A stretch of DNA of 62,898 bases from an uncultured Campylobacter sp. (GCF_938002845.1 NZ_CALKZP010000053.1:1-62898), one strand, 5' to 3'; numbered from the stretch's first letter, positions 34,700 through 44,413 are shown. A program made the numbers and translations. The notes: generated by a model from the sequence alone, not told the origin.

Positions 34700-36214
34700 T
34701 TAACGTTTAGCGTCCAAATATGTATTTAGCGCCGCAACGTAGGCCTTTGCGGACGCTAGCATCGTATCTACGTCAAGTCCTCTGCCGATGATGGCGCCCT
34801 CGCCCGCAAATTCCACCTTGACGGTTACTTTTGCCAGCGCGTCTTTGCCCTGCGAGACTGCTTTTACTTGATACTCCTTCAGGCTACCGCTGATGCCGCT
34901 AATGCGGTCTATCGCCTTAAATATCGCATCCACACCGCCGTTTCCAAGCGCACTATCGCTTAAAATTTCATCCTTATATCTTAGCGTAAGCGCGGTGCTA
35001 GCGTGTCCTTTGTTGCAGCTATTGGAGCTTAAAACCAGCACTTCGTAGGTCTTTTCGGCTCCCACGAACTCATCGTTTACGAGCTCTCTAATATCCTCGT
35101 CGAAAACGTCCTTTTTGCTATCTGCAAGCGCTTTAAATTTATTAAACGCGATCTCAATCTGCTCATTACTAAGCTCATAGCCCAAAGATACCAGCTTGTC
35201 TTTGAAGGCGTGACGGCCGCTGTGTTTGCCCAGCACGAGCGAGTTTTTATCAAGCCCGATATCCTCGGCGTGCATGATTTCGTAGGTTTCTTTGTGCTTT
35301 AACACGCCGTCTTGATGGATGCCGCTTTCATGCGCGAAGGCGTTTTTGCCCACGATCGCTTTATTGGGTTGCGGCTCGATGCCGGTAATGCTCGCGACTA
35401 GGCGGCTGGATGGATAAATTTCTTTCAAATTTATATCGGTATAAAGCGGCGCAAATTTATCTTTGCGCGTCTTGATCGCCATTACGATCTCCTCCAGCGC
35501 CGCGTTGCCCGCGCGCTCGCCGATACCGTTTATCGTGCACTCGACCTGTCTGGCTCCTGCCAAGATAGCGGCTAAGGAATTTACGGTAGCCATTCCCAAG
35601 TCGTTGTGATTGTGCACCGAAACTACGGCGCGCCCGTCGATAAGCTTAACGATCTCGCCTATGCGCGCAGTGATCTCATCCGGATAGAGATAGCCCACCG
35701 TATCGGGGATATTTATGGTGGAGGCCCCTGCGCTTATCGCGGCGTCGCAAATCTCTTTTAAAAAACCCATATCGCTTCTGCACGCATCCTCGCAACTAAA
35801 CTCCACGTCATCGCATAGGCTTTTGGCGTATTGCACAGACTCTACGGCGCGCTTTATGACCTCTTGCGGCTGCATTTTGAGTTTAAATTCCATATGGATG
35901 GGGCTTGTGGCGATGAAGGTGTGGATGCGCCCGAGCTTTGCGCCCTTTATCGCTTCGCCTGCGGCCTTGATGTCTTTTTCTAAAGCGCGCGCAAGCGAAC
36001 AGACGCGAGCCTTGCTAACGGCGCTAGCGATCTTTTCTATCGCGTCAAAATCCCCGGGGCTCGCCGCCGCAAAGCCAGCCTCGATAACATCTACGCCCAG
36101 CTTTTCAAGCTGCAACGCAAGATGGATCTTTTCGTCCGTATTCATCGACGCTCCGGGGCTTTGCTCGCCGTCACGAAGCGTCGTATCGAAGATTATGATT
36201 TTATTTTTGTCCAT
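34700..36214 (-). CDS. leuA: 2-isopropylmalate synthase
   Basis: 504 residues from the ATG at 36214, chosen because AAAGGAT lies at proper spacing and the family start MDKNKIIIFDTTLRDGEQ begins there. The HMGL-like barrel has FDTTLRDGEQSPGASM, HNHNDLGMA and the C-terminal LeuA dimer/regulatory domain begins near 365. It condenses acetyl-CoA with 2-oxoisovalerate in leucine synthesis and is usually inhibited by leucine through the C-terminal domain. It lies downstream of pssA. Confidence 0.96.
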   Translation of the reverse strand: MDKNKIIIFDTTLRDGEQSPGASMNTDEKIHLALQLEKLGVDVIEAGFAAASPGDFDAIEKIASAVSKARVCSLARALEKDIKAAGEAIKGAKLGRIHTFIATSPIHMEFKLKMQPQEVIKRAVESVQYAKSLCDDVEFSCEDACRSDMGFLKEICDAAISAGASTINIPDTVGYLYPDEITARIGEIVKLIDGRAVVSVHNHNDLGMATVNSLAAILAGARQVECTINGIGERAGNAALEEIVMAIKTRKDKFAPLYTDINLKEIYPSSRLVASITGIEPQPNKAIVGKNAFAHESGIHQDGVLKHKETYEIMHAEDIGLDKNSLVLGKHSGRHAFKDKLVSLGYELSNEQIEIAFNKFKALADSKKDVFDEDIRELVNDEFVGAEKTYEVLVLSSNSCNKGHASTALTLRYKDEILSDSALGNGGVDAIFKAIDRISGISGSLKEYQVKAVSQGKDALAKVTVKVEFAGEGAIIGRGLDVDTMLASAKAYVAALNTYLDAKR

Positions 36215-36298
36215 TACAAATCCTTTCAAAGGGTTAAAATTTGGCAAAATTATAGCCGCGCAAACTTAAAACAATCGCGGCGATAAACATATTTGAGA

Positions 36299-37048
36299 TT
36301 ATTTCGCCGTTTCCTCGGGTTTGTCTTTTTTATGAAATTTAGCCGCGCTTAAATTTAAAGCTCCGCGAACCAAACCGTAAACGATATAAACCAAAGTAAG
36401 CACCGCCGGAAATTCCAGCCTGAAAAGATATAAAAGCGAGAAAAATACGACGATTAGAAGCACTAAAATTTTAATCGCATTGGGACGTTTTAGGCTGATC
36501 TTTTTAAAGCTCGGAAAGCGGATATTGCTTACCATCAAAAACGATAGCGCCGCCATTGCGATGATCAAAAGTACTCCAAAACCTTTAGAGAGCTCATATT
36601 TTAGATAAATTCCGATCCAAAACGCCATCGTAATCGCTGCCGTAGGAATCGGCAGTCCGATAAAAACGCTAGGCTCATAGGTGCCCGTGGTGACGTTAAA
36701 TCGCGCCAGCCTGATCGCGCCGAAAACCACGTAAAGCGCGGCTACGAGAGAGCCGACCTTGCCGTAATCGTGCCCGACCGCGCAGTAAAATAGCAGCGCC
36801 GGCGCGACGCCGAAAGCCACAATATCCGCAAGGCTGTCAAATTCCACGCCGAATTTCGACGTAGCATGCGTTAGCCTCGCTACGCGACCGTCAAGTCCGT
36901 CGCAGATCAATGATAAAATGATATAAAAGATCGCGGCGCTGAAGTTGCCCTTGATCGTAGAAATTATGCTGATAACCGCCAAAAAAGCACTTGCCGCCGT
37001 GAAAAAATTCGGCAATATGTAGATTAATTTTCCCTTTTCCTCTTCCAT
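36299..37048 (-). CDS. pssA: CDP-diacylglycerol-serine O-phosphatidyltransferase
   Basis: 249 residues with about eight hydrophobic helices. The CDP-alcohol phosphotransferase signature is complete (DGLDGRVARLT then G...FDSLAD, about 47-70). The enzyme makes phosphatidylserine, the precursor of phosphatidylethanolamine. Its place after ftsH and prmA next to pgl resembles C. jejuni, where a psd-related gene also intervenes; none is seen here. Confidence 0.93.
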   Translation of the reverse strand: MEEEKGKLIYILPNFFTAASAFLAVISIISTIKGNFSAAIFYIILSLICDGLDGRVARLTHATSKFGVEFDSLADIVAFGVAPALLFYCAVGHDYGKVGSLVAALYVVFGAIRLARFNVTTGTYEPSVFIGLPIPTAAITMAFWIGIYLKYELSKGFGVLLIIAMAALSFLMVSNIRFPSFKKISLKRPNAIKILVLLIVVFFSLLYLFRLEFPAVLTLVYIVYGLVRGALNLSAAKFHKKDKPEETAK

Positions 37049-37175
37049 CTCTTACTCTTTAAAATTTTATTTTTACACCGCTTTTCATTCGGTGCCGCAG
37101 ATCGCGCGTAAAACGCTTTAGCGCGATCGCCTTAAAATTTAGCTCTAAGTTCTTACTCCGCGTGAGGCTTTAAAT

Positions 37176-39125
37176 TTAAGCCTCGTTCTTTGCGCTCTCG
37201 ATATCATCATTAGCGCCTAAATTTCGCACCAGGCGGGTAGGCATACCGTTATCTTTTTCAAATTTAGAGATGATCTCCACGATCTGCTCGCCCGAGACAG
37301 TCTCCTTCTCATACAGCGCCTTCACCATCTCCTCAATCGCCGGAGCGTAGGTTCTTAGCGTCTCTTTTACCGCCGCGTAACGCTCATCCAGCGTCTTGCG
37401 GACATATTCGTCAATCTTAACCGCCGTTACCTCGCTGTAATCCTTGATGCTCTGTCCGCCGTTTAGGAAGGAATACTGCTGCTTTTCTAGCACCGCAAGC
37501 CCGAGCGCATCGGTCATTCCGACCTGAGTAGCCATAAATTTAAGCATATCGGTAGCGCGCTGCAAATCGTTGCCTGCTCCGTCGGTGATCTCGCCCAAAA
37601 ACACATCTTCCGCCGCGCGCCCCGCCAAAAACGTATCGATCTCGGCAAAAATTTCATGGCGCTGGTGCAGGTATCTATTTTCAAACGGCGAATTTAGCGT
37701 GTATCCCGCAGCGCTCAATCCGCGCGGCACGATAGTTACCTTCGATACGGGCATCGCGCCTTTAGTAACCTCGGCGATGAGCGCATGACCGCTTTCGTGG
37801 TAGGCGACGATCCGCTTTTCGATTGGGCTTACGCGGCGCGATTTTTTAGCCAGTCCGATACCGACGCGTTCGATCGCTTCGAGCAGGTCTTTTTGCTCGA
37901 CCTCCGCCTTTGCCTCGCGACCCGCTAAAAGCGCGGCTTCGTTGATGATATTTGCAAGATCGGCTCCCGCAAAGCCAACGGTAAGGCGCGCGATCTCTTC
38001 AATATCGATATCGCGAGCAAATTTAACGTCGCGCATATGCACTTTTAAAATCGCCATTCTGCCGTCAAAATCAGGTCTATCGACCAAAACCTGCCTATCG
38101 AATCTGCCTGGACGTAGAAGCGCCGCATCCAGCGTCTCCGGGCGGTTGGTAGCCGCAAGGACGATCACCGGGCTTGATTCCGAGCCGAAGCCGTCCATCT
38201 CGGCAAGCAGCTGATTTAGCGTCTGCTCGCGCTCGTCGTTACCGCCGCCGATGCCGCCTGCGGTTCTGCTTTTACCGATCGCGTCGATCTCGTCGATGAA
38301 AACGATCGCCGGAGCCTGCTTTTTAGCGTTATCGAATAAATCCCGCACCCTGCTGGCGCCCACGCCTACGAACATCTCGATGAAGCTGGAGCCCGACACC
38401 GAAAAAAACGGCACATCCGCTTCGCCCGCGACCGCTTTGGCTAGTAGCGTCTTACCCGTGCCGGGAGGGCCCACTAAAAGCACGCCTTTTGGAATTTTAG
38501 CCCCAAGGCTGATATATCGCTCGGGGTTTTTCAAGAAATCTACGATCTCCTTAACCTCCTCTTTCGCCTCTTCGACGCCCGCTACATCGCTAAATTTAAC
38601 CTTCGGCTTTTCGGCGCTTACCAGGTTTTTGGAGCTTCCGATGCCAAGCACGCCGCCGCCCATATTACGCTGCATGCGGTTGGCTAAAAACATCCAAATT
38701 CCAAAGAAAATCACGAGCGGCAAGACCCAGCTAAAGAGCAGATCGGTCAAAAAGTTGCTCTCATTATACGCGCCGTATGGAATTTTGCGCGATTCTAAAA
38801 TTTGAACTAGCTCAGGATCATCCACGCGTTTGGCAGTGTAGATTACGTTGCCGACTTGAGCTTTAATCGTGGAGCTTCCGATGGAAACCATGCTTACTTG
38901 AGAGTTTTTGATTTGCGATTTTAGCTCGGAGTAAGTTACGTTTCTACTCTCGCCCGAAACGGAGCCCAGCACTCCGCCACTATCAAATCCGCCGCTTGGC
39001 GATATCGCTTTAAACACCACTATCAAAATAAGCGCGAAAATTATAAAAACGCCGATCGGATTTTTATTGAAAAAATTGTTTCCGCCGCCGTTTTGAGGGG
39101 GTTGATTATTTGGGTTGTTATTCAT
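37176..39125 (-). CDS. ftsH: ATP-dependent zinc metalloprotease FtsH
   Basis: 649 residues: two N-terminal membrane helices around a periplasmic domain, AAA domain with GPPGTGKT (Walker A, about 217-224) and IVFIDEIDAIG (Walker B), the second region of homology with AATNRPETLD, and the zinc-protease motif HESGH (about 441-445). FtsH removes misfolded membrane proteins and regulates LPS synthesis enzymes. An Asn/Gly/Pro-rich N-terminus precedes the first helix. The start overlaps the prmA stop by 4 bp. Confidence 0.97.
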   Translation of the reverse strand: MNNNPNNQPPQNGGGNNFFNKNPIGVFIIFALILIVVFKAISPSGGFDSGGVLGSVSGESRNVTYSELKSQIKNSQVSMVSIGSSTIKAQVGNVIYTAKRVDDPELVQILESRKIPYGAYNESNFLTDLLFSWVLPLVIFFGIWMFLANRMQRNMGGGVLGIGSSKNLVSAEKPKVKFSDVAGVEEAKEEVKEIVDFLKNPERYISLGAKIPKGVLLVGPPGTGKTLLAKAVAGEADVPFFSVSGSSFIEMFVGVGASRVRDLFDNAKKQAPAIVFIDEIDAIGKSRTAGGIGGGNDEREQTLNQLLAEMDGFGSESSPVIVLAATNRPETLDAALLRPGRFDRQVLVDRPDFDGRMAILKVHMRDVKFARDIDIEEIARLTVGFAGADLANIINEAALLAGREAKAEVEQKDLLEAIERVGIGLAKKSRRVSPIEKRIVAYHESGHALIAEVTKGAMPVSKVTIVPRGLSAAGYTLNSPFENRYLHQRHEIFAEIDTFLAGRAAEDVFLGEITDGAGNDLQRATDMLKFMATQVGMTDALGLAVLEKQQYSFLNGGQSIKDYSEVTAVKIDEYVRKTLDERYAAVKETLRTYAPAIEEMVKALYEKETVSGEQIVEIISKFEKDNGMPTRLVRNLGANDDIESAKNEA

Positions 39126-39985
39126 ATTTTCCTTTCATAAACGAAGCTAAGCCATTCGTTTTGCTTTTTCATCTGCACGAAATTTAAATCCGAAAAAGCT
39201 TGCTCGATCCTATCTTTATATTTTTCTAAAATTCCCGACAGCACGAGCTTGCCGCCCGGTTTTAGCGCTTTTTTTAGATCCGCGCTTAGGATCAAAATCA
39301 CGTCGGCGATTATATTTGCGACGATTAGATCAAACTGTGGCTGCGCGGCTGCGCTTGAACTTTGCTCGTTTAAGTTTGAAACGCTGCCGAGCCAAATTTT
39401 ATCGATCTGCACGCCGTTTTTCTCGGCGTTTTGCTGCGTAGCCGTCACCGCCTGCTCGTCGGTATCGCAGGCGCTTACCTTTGCGCCCAGTTTTTTCATC
39501 GCGATACTTAAAATTCCGCTGCCGCAGCCCACGTCAAGCGCGCTCATGCCATCGCGAGCGAGCTCGCTAAGCAGCGCTAGGCACATATTGGTGCTTTCGT
39601 GATGCCCTGAACCAAATGCCAGCGCAGGATCGATTAGCAGATCGATTAGCGCGGGATCTTGCGATCCTTCGCACCAGCTCGGACGGACGTAAAATTTACC
39701 GACTGCTACGGGCGCGACGCCTTTTTTATACTCATCGAGCCAGTCTTTGTTTTGCTTTTTTGAAATTTCGATCTGCAGATCGGCGTCTAAATTGAGAGAT
39801 CGCGAGAGCCCCTTTTTAAACTCTTCAAACGCAAATTTTAAATTTTGAAGATCCTCTTCGTCGCGGATTATGAAGCGATCGCCGCGTTCTTCGACGCAGG
39901 TAACGCCGAGCTCAAACGCAAAGTTTTTAAAAAGCTCGCTTGCATTCGCGCTTTTTACGATCATCTCATAAAAAAAATCTTTCAT
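39122..39985 (-). CDS. prmA: Ribosomal protein L11 methyltransferase
   Basis: 287 residues. Class I methyltransferase motif I SALDVGCGSGILSIAMKKLG follows a GSGHHESTNM segment diagnostic of PrmA (LAFGSGHHEST, about 131-141), with FDLIVANIIADVI as motif IV. It methylates L11, typically at several amino groups. The short Ser/Ala-rich stretch NEQSSSAAAQPQ before motif IV is a small local insertion. It is coupled to ftsH, the order known from C. jejuni. Confidence 0.94.
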   Translation of the reverse strand: MKDFFYEMIVKSANASELFKNFAFELGVTCVEERGDRFIIRDEEDLQNLKFAFEEFKKGLSRSLNLDADLQIEISKKQNKDWLDEYKKGVAPVAVGKFYVRPSWCEGSQDPALIDLLIDPALAFGSGHHESTNMCLALLSELARDGMSALDVGCGSGILSIAMKKLGAKVSACDTDEQAVTATQQNAEKNGVQIDKIWLGSVSNLNEQSSSAAAQPQFDLIVANIIADVILILSADLKKALKPGGKLVLSGILEKYKDRIEQAFSDLNFVQMKKQNEWLSFVYERKI

Positions 39986-40063
39986 CGCCTCACATCGCCT
40001 TTAAATTTTAAAATTTGCATATTACTAAAATTTAGTTCAAACTTTGCTTACGCTCGGGCGTTT

Positions 40064-40771
40064 TTATAGAGCTTCAAACGCCTTTTTAAGATCGAGCGTG
40101 CCCTCGTAATACGCCTTGCCGACGATGACGCCTGCTATGAGCCCTGTGTTTTTAAGCGCGATTATGTCGTTCATATCTTTCACGCCGCCGCTTGCGATAG
40201 TGTCGATACCGCTAGCTTTCGCGATAGAGCGGCTAAATTCTACGTTTACGCCGCTTAACATCCCGTCGCGCGAGATGTCGGTGCAGATGATCGCGCAAAC
40301 GCCCGCATCCGCGTAGTCTCGCGCCAAATCGGTCGCTTTTACGCGGCTTAGCTCCGCCCAGCCCTCGGTCGCTACGAGCCCGTCTTTTGCGTCTATACCC
40401 ACAACGATGCGGTAAAGCTTCGCCATCCTCCTTACGAAATCTCTATTTTTAAGCGCCGCCGAACCTAGGATAAATCTATCGACGCCTAAGCTCAAATACT
40501 GCTTTATGCGCGCTTCGTCGCGGATGCCGCCGCCCACTTCTACGCGCAGGCGAGTGCTTTTTACGATCCGCTCGATCGCTTTGAAATTTACCGCCTCGCC
40601 CGCAAACGCGCCGTCGAGATCAACCAAATGCAGCCATTTAGCGCCGAGATCTTCAAATTTTTTGGCTAGATCACAGGGGTCTTTGGAATAAATTTTTGCG
40701 CTTTGCATCTCGCCCTTGCTAAGGCGTACGGCGCATCCTTGTTTCAGATCGATCGCAGGGAAAATCTCCAT
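40064..40771 (-). CDS. hisA: Phosphoribosylformimino-5-aminoimidazole carboxamide ribotide isomerase
   Basis: 235 residues of a (beta-alpha)8 barrel with EIFPAIDLKQGCAVRL (catalytic Asp at strand 1), VGGGIRD and GIDAKDG (second catalytic Asp), and IASGGVKDM phosphate-binding loops. It catalyses the fourth step of histidine synthesis. The ATG at 40771, overlapping the hisH stop as TGATG with GGAG 5 nt upstream, is preferred over the GTG one codon earlier. It is the last gene of a coupled pglF-hisH-hisA run. Confidence 0.94.
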   Translation of the reverse strand: MEIFPAIDLKQGCAVRLSKGEMQSAKIYSKDPCDLAKKFEDLGAKWLHLVDLDGAFAGEAVNFKAIERIVKSTRLRVEVGGGIRDEARIKQYLSLGVDRFILGSAALKNRDFVRRMAKLYRIVVGIDAKDGLVATEGWAELSRVKATDLARDYADAGVCAIICTDISRDGMLSGVNVEFSRSIAKASGIDTIASGGVKDMNDIIALKNTGLIAGVIVGKAYYEGTLDLKKAFEAL

Positions 40772-41514
40772 CACAGCTCCGTAAAATTTTTAATGATTTT
40801 TATGCCCGCATCGTGGCTTTTTTCGGGATGCGGCTGAAAGGCAAATACGTTTTCGCGCCAGATCGCGCTTGCAAACTCATAGCCGTAAAACGTGGTCGCA
40901 AGCGTGATCTCGCGCGCGCAAAGGACGTGGTAGGAGTGCACGAAATACAGATACTCAAACTCGCCCAAGCCCGCGTTTATCGGCGAGCGCTTGATAAAAT
41001 GCGCGCTGTTCCAGCCGACGTGCGGGATCTTTAGGCTTTCGGAACGAGTGAAATTTTGCCCGCAGCGCTCGCTCAGCTCTGCCCTATCTGAATTAAATTC
41101 CGTCTCGCCCGATATAAATTTTGTATTTTCTCTAAATTTCATATTTTCGGACCTGGATTCCGCCCCCCGAATATTAAATTTCGTTTTGTCAAATTTCACG
41201 ACGCGACCGGGTAAAATTCCAAGCCCGCTGCGCGCGCCGAATTCTTCGCTTTGTTCGAATAGAAGCTGCATCCCTAGACAGATGCCTAAAAAATATCTGC
41301 CGCTTGCGACAAATTCTTTAATCGCGGCGTCCATACCGCTTGCGCGAAGCCTATCCATCGCCTCGCCGAATGCGCCCACGCCAGGAAGCAGAGCCTTATC
41401 GCAGCTCAAAAGCTTCTCAGGGCTACGCGCGAGGCAAAATTTAGCGCCGCAGAAGCTAAGCGCGTTCATCACGCTTTGGATATTGCCCGCGCCGTAATCC
41501 ACGATACCGATCAA
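40771..41514 (-). CDS. hisH: Imidazole glycerol phosphate synthase subunit HisH with a ~50-residue insert
   Basis: 247 residues; HisH is normally about 200. The glutaminase features are intact: MIGIVDYGAGN start, PGVGAFG, the nucleophile in GICLGMQLLF and the His-Glu pair in FQPHPEKS. Between GRVVKFD and LKIPHVGWN, adjacent in other HisH proteins, lie about 50 residues of Asn/Ser/Glu/Lys-rich sequence (about 113-160) encoded by DNA dense in RAATTY words. HisH supplies ammonia to HisF; the adjacent hisA argues for histidine synthesis rather than a glycan amidotransferase. It overlaps pglF (ATGA) and hisA (TGATG). Confidence 0.92.
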   Translation of the reverse strand: MIGIVDYGAGNIQSVMNALSFCGAKFCLARSPEKLLSCDKALLPGVGAFGEAMDRLRASGMDAAIKEFVASGRYFLGICLGMQLLFEQSEEFGARSGLGILPGRVVKFDKTKFNIRGAESRSENMKFRENTKFISGETEFNSDRAELSERCGQNFTRSESLKIPHVGWNSAHFIKRSPINAGLGEFEYLYFVHSYHVLCAREITLATTFYGYEFASAIWRENVFAFQPHPEKSHDAGIKIIKNFTEL

Positions 41515-43316
41515 GCCGTGCCCTTCATATCGTTCAATCGGTGCGAAAACTCGGGCACGATGCGCTTTAGCTTATCCGCAACCTGCGCGTCCTCGCACTC
41601 CGAAAGCTCCTCGATCTGCGAGCTCAGCTCTTGCAGATCATATTTTGCGGAGTGGGTTACGAATATGGATTGGTATTTCGTGCTCTTGTCGTTTTCGTCG
41701 ATCAAAAGCTCCTCGTAAAGCTTCTCACCAGGACGCAGACCTACAAATTTAATACCCAGCTCCTCCTTGCCGGCAAGCTGCAACATTCGCTTGGCAAGAT
41801 CGGCGATCTTTACGGGCTCGCCCATATCCAGCACGAAAAGTTCGCCGCCCTGCGCGATGGAAGCTGCCTGAAGCACAAGCTGACACGCCTCGCTAACGAG
41901 CATAAAATATCTCGTAATCTCGGGGTGCGTAACGGTAAGCGGCTCGTTCGCTTCGATCTGGCGTTTAAATTTAGGGATGACGCTGCCGCTTGAGCCGAGC
42001 ACGTTTCCGAAGCGCACTGCGACGATTTGCGTATCGCTTGCCGCGTCGTTGGAATTTAGCGCGTAAAGCTCGCAGATGCGCTTCGTCGTGCCCATAATGT
42101 TCGTCGGTCGCACCGCCTTATCAGTCGAGATCAAAACGACCTTTTTCGCGCCATATTTTTTGGACAGATCAATTACGTTTTTTGTGCCGATGACATTGTT
42201 TTTGACCGCTAGATGCGGATTAAACTCACATAACGGCACGTGCTTATACGCCGCTGCGTGCACGACTACCTCGGGACGAAATTCTGCAAAAACCTCCTCC
42301 AGCTCATGGCGATAAACGACGTTTATCATCTTTAGCTCGTTACGCGCGTCCGCGCCGGTGGCTTCGTTAATAGAGTAGAGGTTAAACTCGCTGTGTTCGA
42401 CCATAATAAGACGCTTTGCGCCGAATTTCAAGCATTGCTTACAAATTTCGCTTCCTATCGTGCCGCCCGCACCCGTTACCAGCACGATCTTGTCTTTGAT
42501 AAAATTTTCAATCGCTTTGGTGTCGAGGTCTTTGGGCTTGCGCGCGAGCAGATCCTCGATCGATACGTCGCGGATCTTTTTGCTCTCATCCTCCAAAAGC
42601 GAAAAGAGCTTGATATCCTTTAGCCCGTATGCAAACAGCTCGTCGTAGAGCTGCTTTAGCTCGTCCGGATACAGCGCTAGCGCGATGATCGCGGTTTTGG
42701 CGCCGCTATCTTTGATCATCTGCGGAATTTCGCTCTTAGCCCTGACGACGTAATTTTCGCAATAGGTCCCTACTAACTCGGGCCGCCCGTCCACGACGCC
42801 CACCGGATAGTAGTTGATATATTTTTGCCGCATACCTTTTAGGACGTGAAAGGTCTTGCTCGTAGCGCCCACGACGATGCAGGGCTCGTTATTCGTGATA
42901 TTTTTCTTCTCACTTAGAAACATCCGCTTTGAAATTCTAATCCCACCGATTAAAATAAACGAGATCGCCGCATCGATGATGATGACTGAGCGCGGGAAGG
43001 GGTTAAAAACTTTACTCGCTAGAAAAAATAGGATCAAAAAGGTAAGTGCTGCCATCACGTGCGCGTAGAAGAGCTTTCTTGCTTCGTATAGTCCGAAAAA
43101 TCTCCACGGAACTAAATAGATCCGCAAAAACCAAAAATAGAAAATTTTAATCGCAGTAAGGCTCGAGGCGCTAAGCAGCGCGCCTTTATAGAATTCGTTC
43201 GGTATATCTCCGCTAAATCGCAGCAAAAACGCGATGTAAACGGAGAGGATCGAGATAAAAATATCTCCTAGCAAAAAAAACGCGAAGCGGCTAAATTTAG
43301 TGGGTTTTAACAGCAT
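41511..43316 (-). CDS. pglF: UDP-GlcNAc 4,6-dehydratase (membrane-bound)
   Basis: 601 residues. Four N-terminal membrane helices and a CoA-binding-like domain precede a Rossmann SDR domain with VLVTGAGGTIGSEI (about 281-294) and the catalytic STDKAVRPTNIMGTTKR region (about 399-415). PglF converts UDP-GlcNAc to the 4-keto-6-deoxy sugar, the first step to UDP-diNAcBac. It starts inside the pglE stop (TAATG) and overlaps hisH. Confidence 0.96.
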   Translation of the reverse strand: MLLKPTKFSRFAFFLLGDIFISILSVYIAFLLRFSGDIPNEFYKGALLSASSLTAIKIFYFWFLRIYLVPWRFFGLYEARKLFYAHVMAALTFLILFFLASKVFNPFPRSVIIIDAAISFILIGGIRISKRMFLSEKKNITNNEPCIVVGATSKTFHVLKGMRQKYINYYPVGVVDGRPELVGTYCENYVVRAKSEIPQMIKDSGAKTAIIALALYPDELKQLYDELFAYGLKDIKLFSLLEDESKKIRDVSIEDLLARKPKDLDTKAIENFIKDKIVLVTGAGGTIGSEICKQCLKFGAKRLIMVEHSEFNLYSINEATGADARNELKMINVVYRHELEEVFAEFRPEVVVHAAAYKHVPLCEFNPHLAVKNNVIGTKNVIDLSKKYGAKKVVLISTDKAVRPTNIMGTTKRICELYALNSNDAASDTQIVAVRFGNVLGSSGSVIPKFKRQIEANEPLTVTHPEITRYFMLVSEACQLVLQAASIAQGGELFVLDMGEPVKIADLAKRMLQLAGKEELGIKFVGLRPGEKLYEELLIDENDKSTKYQSIFVTHSAKYDLQELSSQIEELSECEDAQVADKLKRIVPEFSHRLNDMKGTA

Positions 43317-44413
43317 TAGATGTTTTCTTTTACGATTTTTACGACGCGTTCAATCGTCTCGTCGCTCATATCGGTGCCGCTAGGAAGGCAGATGCCGCGA
43401 CTAAACATATCCTCGCTCGTGCCGTCAACTACACTAAGTGCGCCTGCGAAGATGCTTTGCAGATGCATCGGCTTCCAAAGCGGGCGAGATTCGATGTCGG
43501 CTTTATTTAGAGCGTCGATAACCTTTAGATGAGCGTCCTTTTGTTTAAATAATAGCGTTGTAAGCCATCTGTTGCCCTCGCCGCCTTCGACTTCGGGCAT
43601 AAACTCCACGTCGGTGCCTCTAAACAGATCCTCATAAATTTTAAAAATTTCGCGCTTTCTCTTTACGCGCTGCGGCAAGACCTCCATCTGACCTACGCCG
43701 ATAGCGCCTAAGACGTTGCTTAAGCGGTAGTTGTAGCCGTAGTCCTTGTGCTCATAGTGAAGCAGCGGCTCGCGTGCCTGTGTGCTTAAAAATCTAGCCT
43801 TGGCGATTAGCTCCTCATCGTTTGAGATCAACATTCCGCCGCCCGAGGTGGTGATGATTTTATTGCCATTAAAGCTTAGTGCGCCGCATTTTCCAATACC
43901 ACCAAGTGCTTTGCCTTTATAAAATCCGCCCAGTGCCTCCGCGGCATCCTCGATAACATCAATGCCTTCGTTCGCGCAAATTTCGCATATCTCATCCATC
44001 TTCGCAGCCTGTCCGTAAAGATGCGTAACGACGAGCACCTTTGGCTTTTTCGGCGATTTTTTGATCGCTTCTTTAAGCAGCTTCGGGCTTAAATTCCAAC
44101 TCTCGTCGCTGTCTATCAGCACCGGCACGCAGCGCTCGTAAAATATCGGATTTAGCGACGCCATGAAGGTAAACGTGGAGCCGAGCACCACGTCGCCGTC
44201 CTTTGCGCCGCTGCAACGAAGCGCTAGATGAAGTGCCGCCGTGCCTGCGTTTAGCGCCAGCGCGCCGCGCGTGCCAGTATAGGACTTCACTGCGTCCTCA
44301 AAGCGATTGACATATTCGCCCAAAGGCGCGATATAGTTGCTTTCAAATACCTTTTTTATATACTCAAGCTCATTGCCACCCATATTCGGCGGGCTTAAAA
44401 ATACTCTTGCCAT
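43316..44413 (-). CDS. pglE: UDP-4-keto sugar aminotransferase
   Basis: 365 residues from the ATG at 44413, where the family sequence MARVFLSPPNMGGNELEYI begins and AAGGA lies upstream; the longer frame adds 31 residues without support. This is a DegT/DnrJ fold PLP enzyme with ALNAGTAALHLAL and the PLP lysine in SFNGNKIITTSGGGM. It aminates the PglF product at C4. There is a gap of about 116 bp to pglD, larger than elsewhere in the cluster, so an internal promoter is possible. Confidence 0.95.
   Translation of the reverse strand: MARVFLSPPNMGGNELEYIKKVFESNYIAPLGEYVNRFEDAVKSYTGTRGALALNAGTAALHLALRCSGAKDGDVVLGSTFTFMASLNPIFYERCVPVLIDSDESWNLSPKLLKEAIKKSPKKPKVLVVTHLYGQAAKMDEICEICANEGIDVIEDAAEALGGFYKGKALGGIGKCGALSFNGNKIITTSGGGMLISNDEELIAKARFLSTQAREPLLHYEHKDYGYNYRLSNVLGAIGVGQMEVLPQRVKRKREIFKIYEDLFRGTDVEFMPEVEGGEGNRWLTTLLFKQKDAHLKVIDALNKADIESRPLWKPMHLQSIFAGALSVVDGTSEDMFSRGICLPSGTDMSDETIERVVKIVKENI

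Noticed and set aside
41163..41168. Run of six C in the HisH insert as a phase-variable tract
   Set aside because: Campylobacter phase-variable tracts are typically eight or more G/C; six is too short, and no other long homopolymer was seen in coding DNA.
40771..41514. HisH as an ammonia donor for sugar amidation (WbpG/PseA type)
   Set aside because: The adjacent, coupled hisA and the lack of any WbpG/PseA-like synthetase in the cluster favour histidine synthesis.
41631..41993. Plus-strand open frames opposite pglF, ftsH, rnr, leuA and other genes
   Set aside because: They run antisense to strongly supported proteins, have no ribosome-binding sites or recognisable motifs, and reflect codon bias of the real strand.
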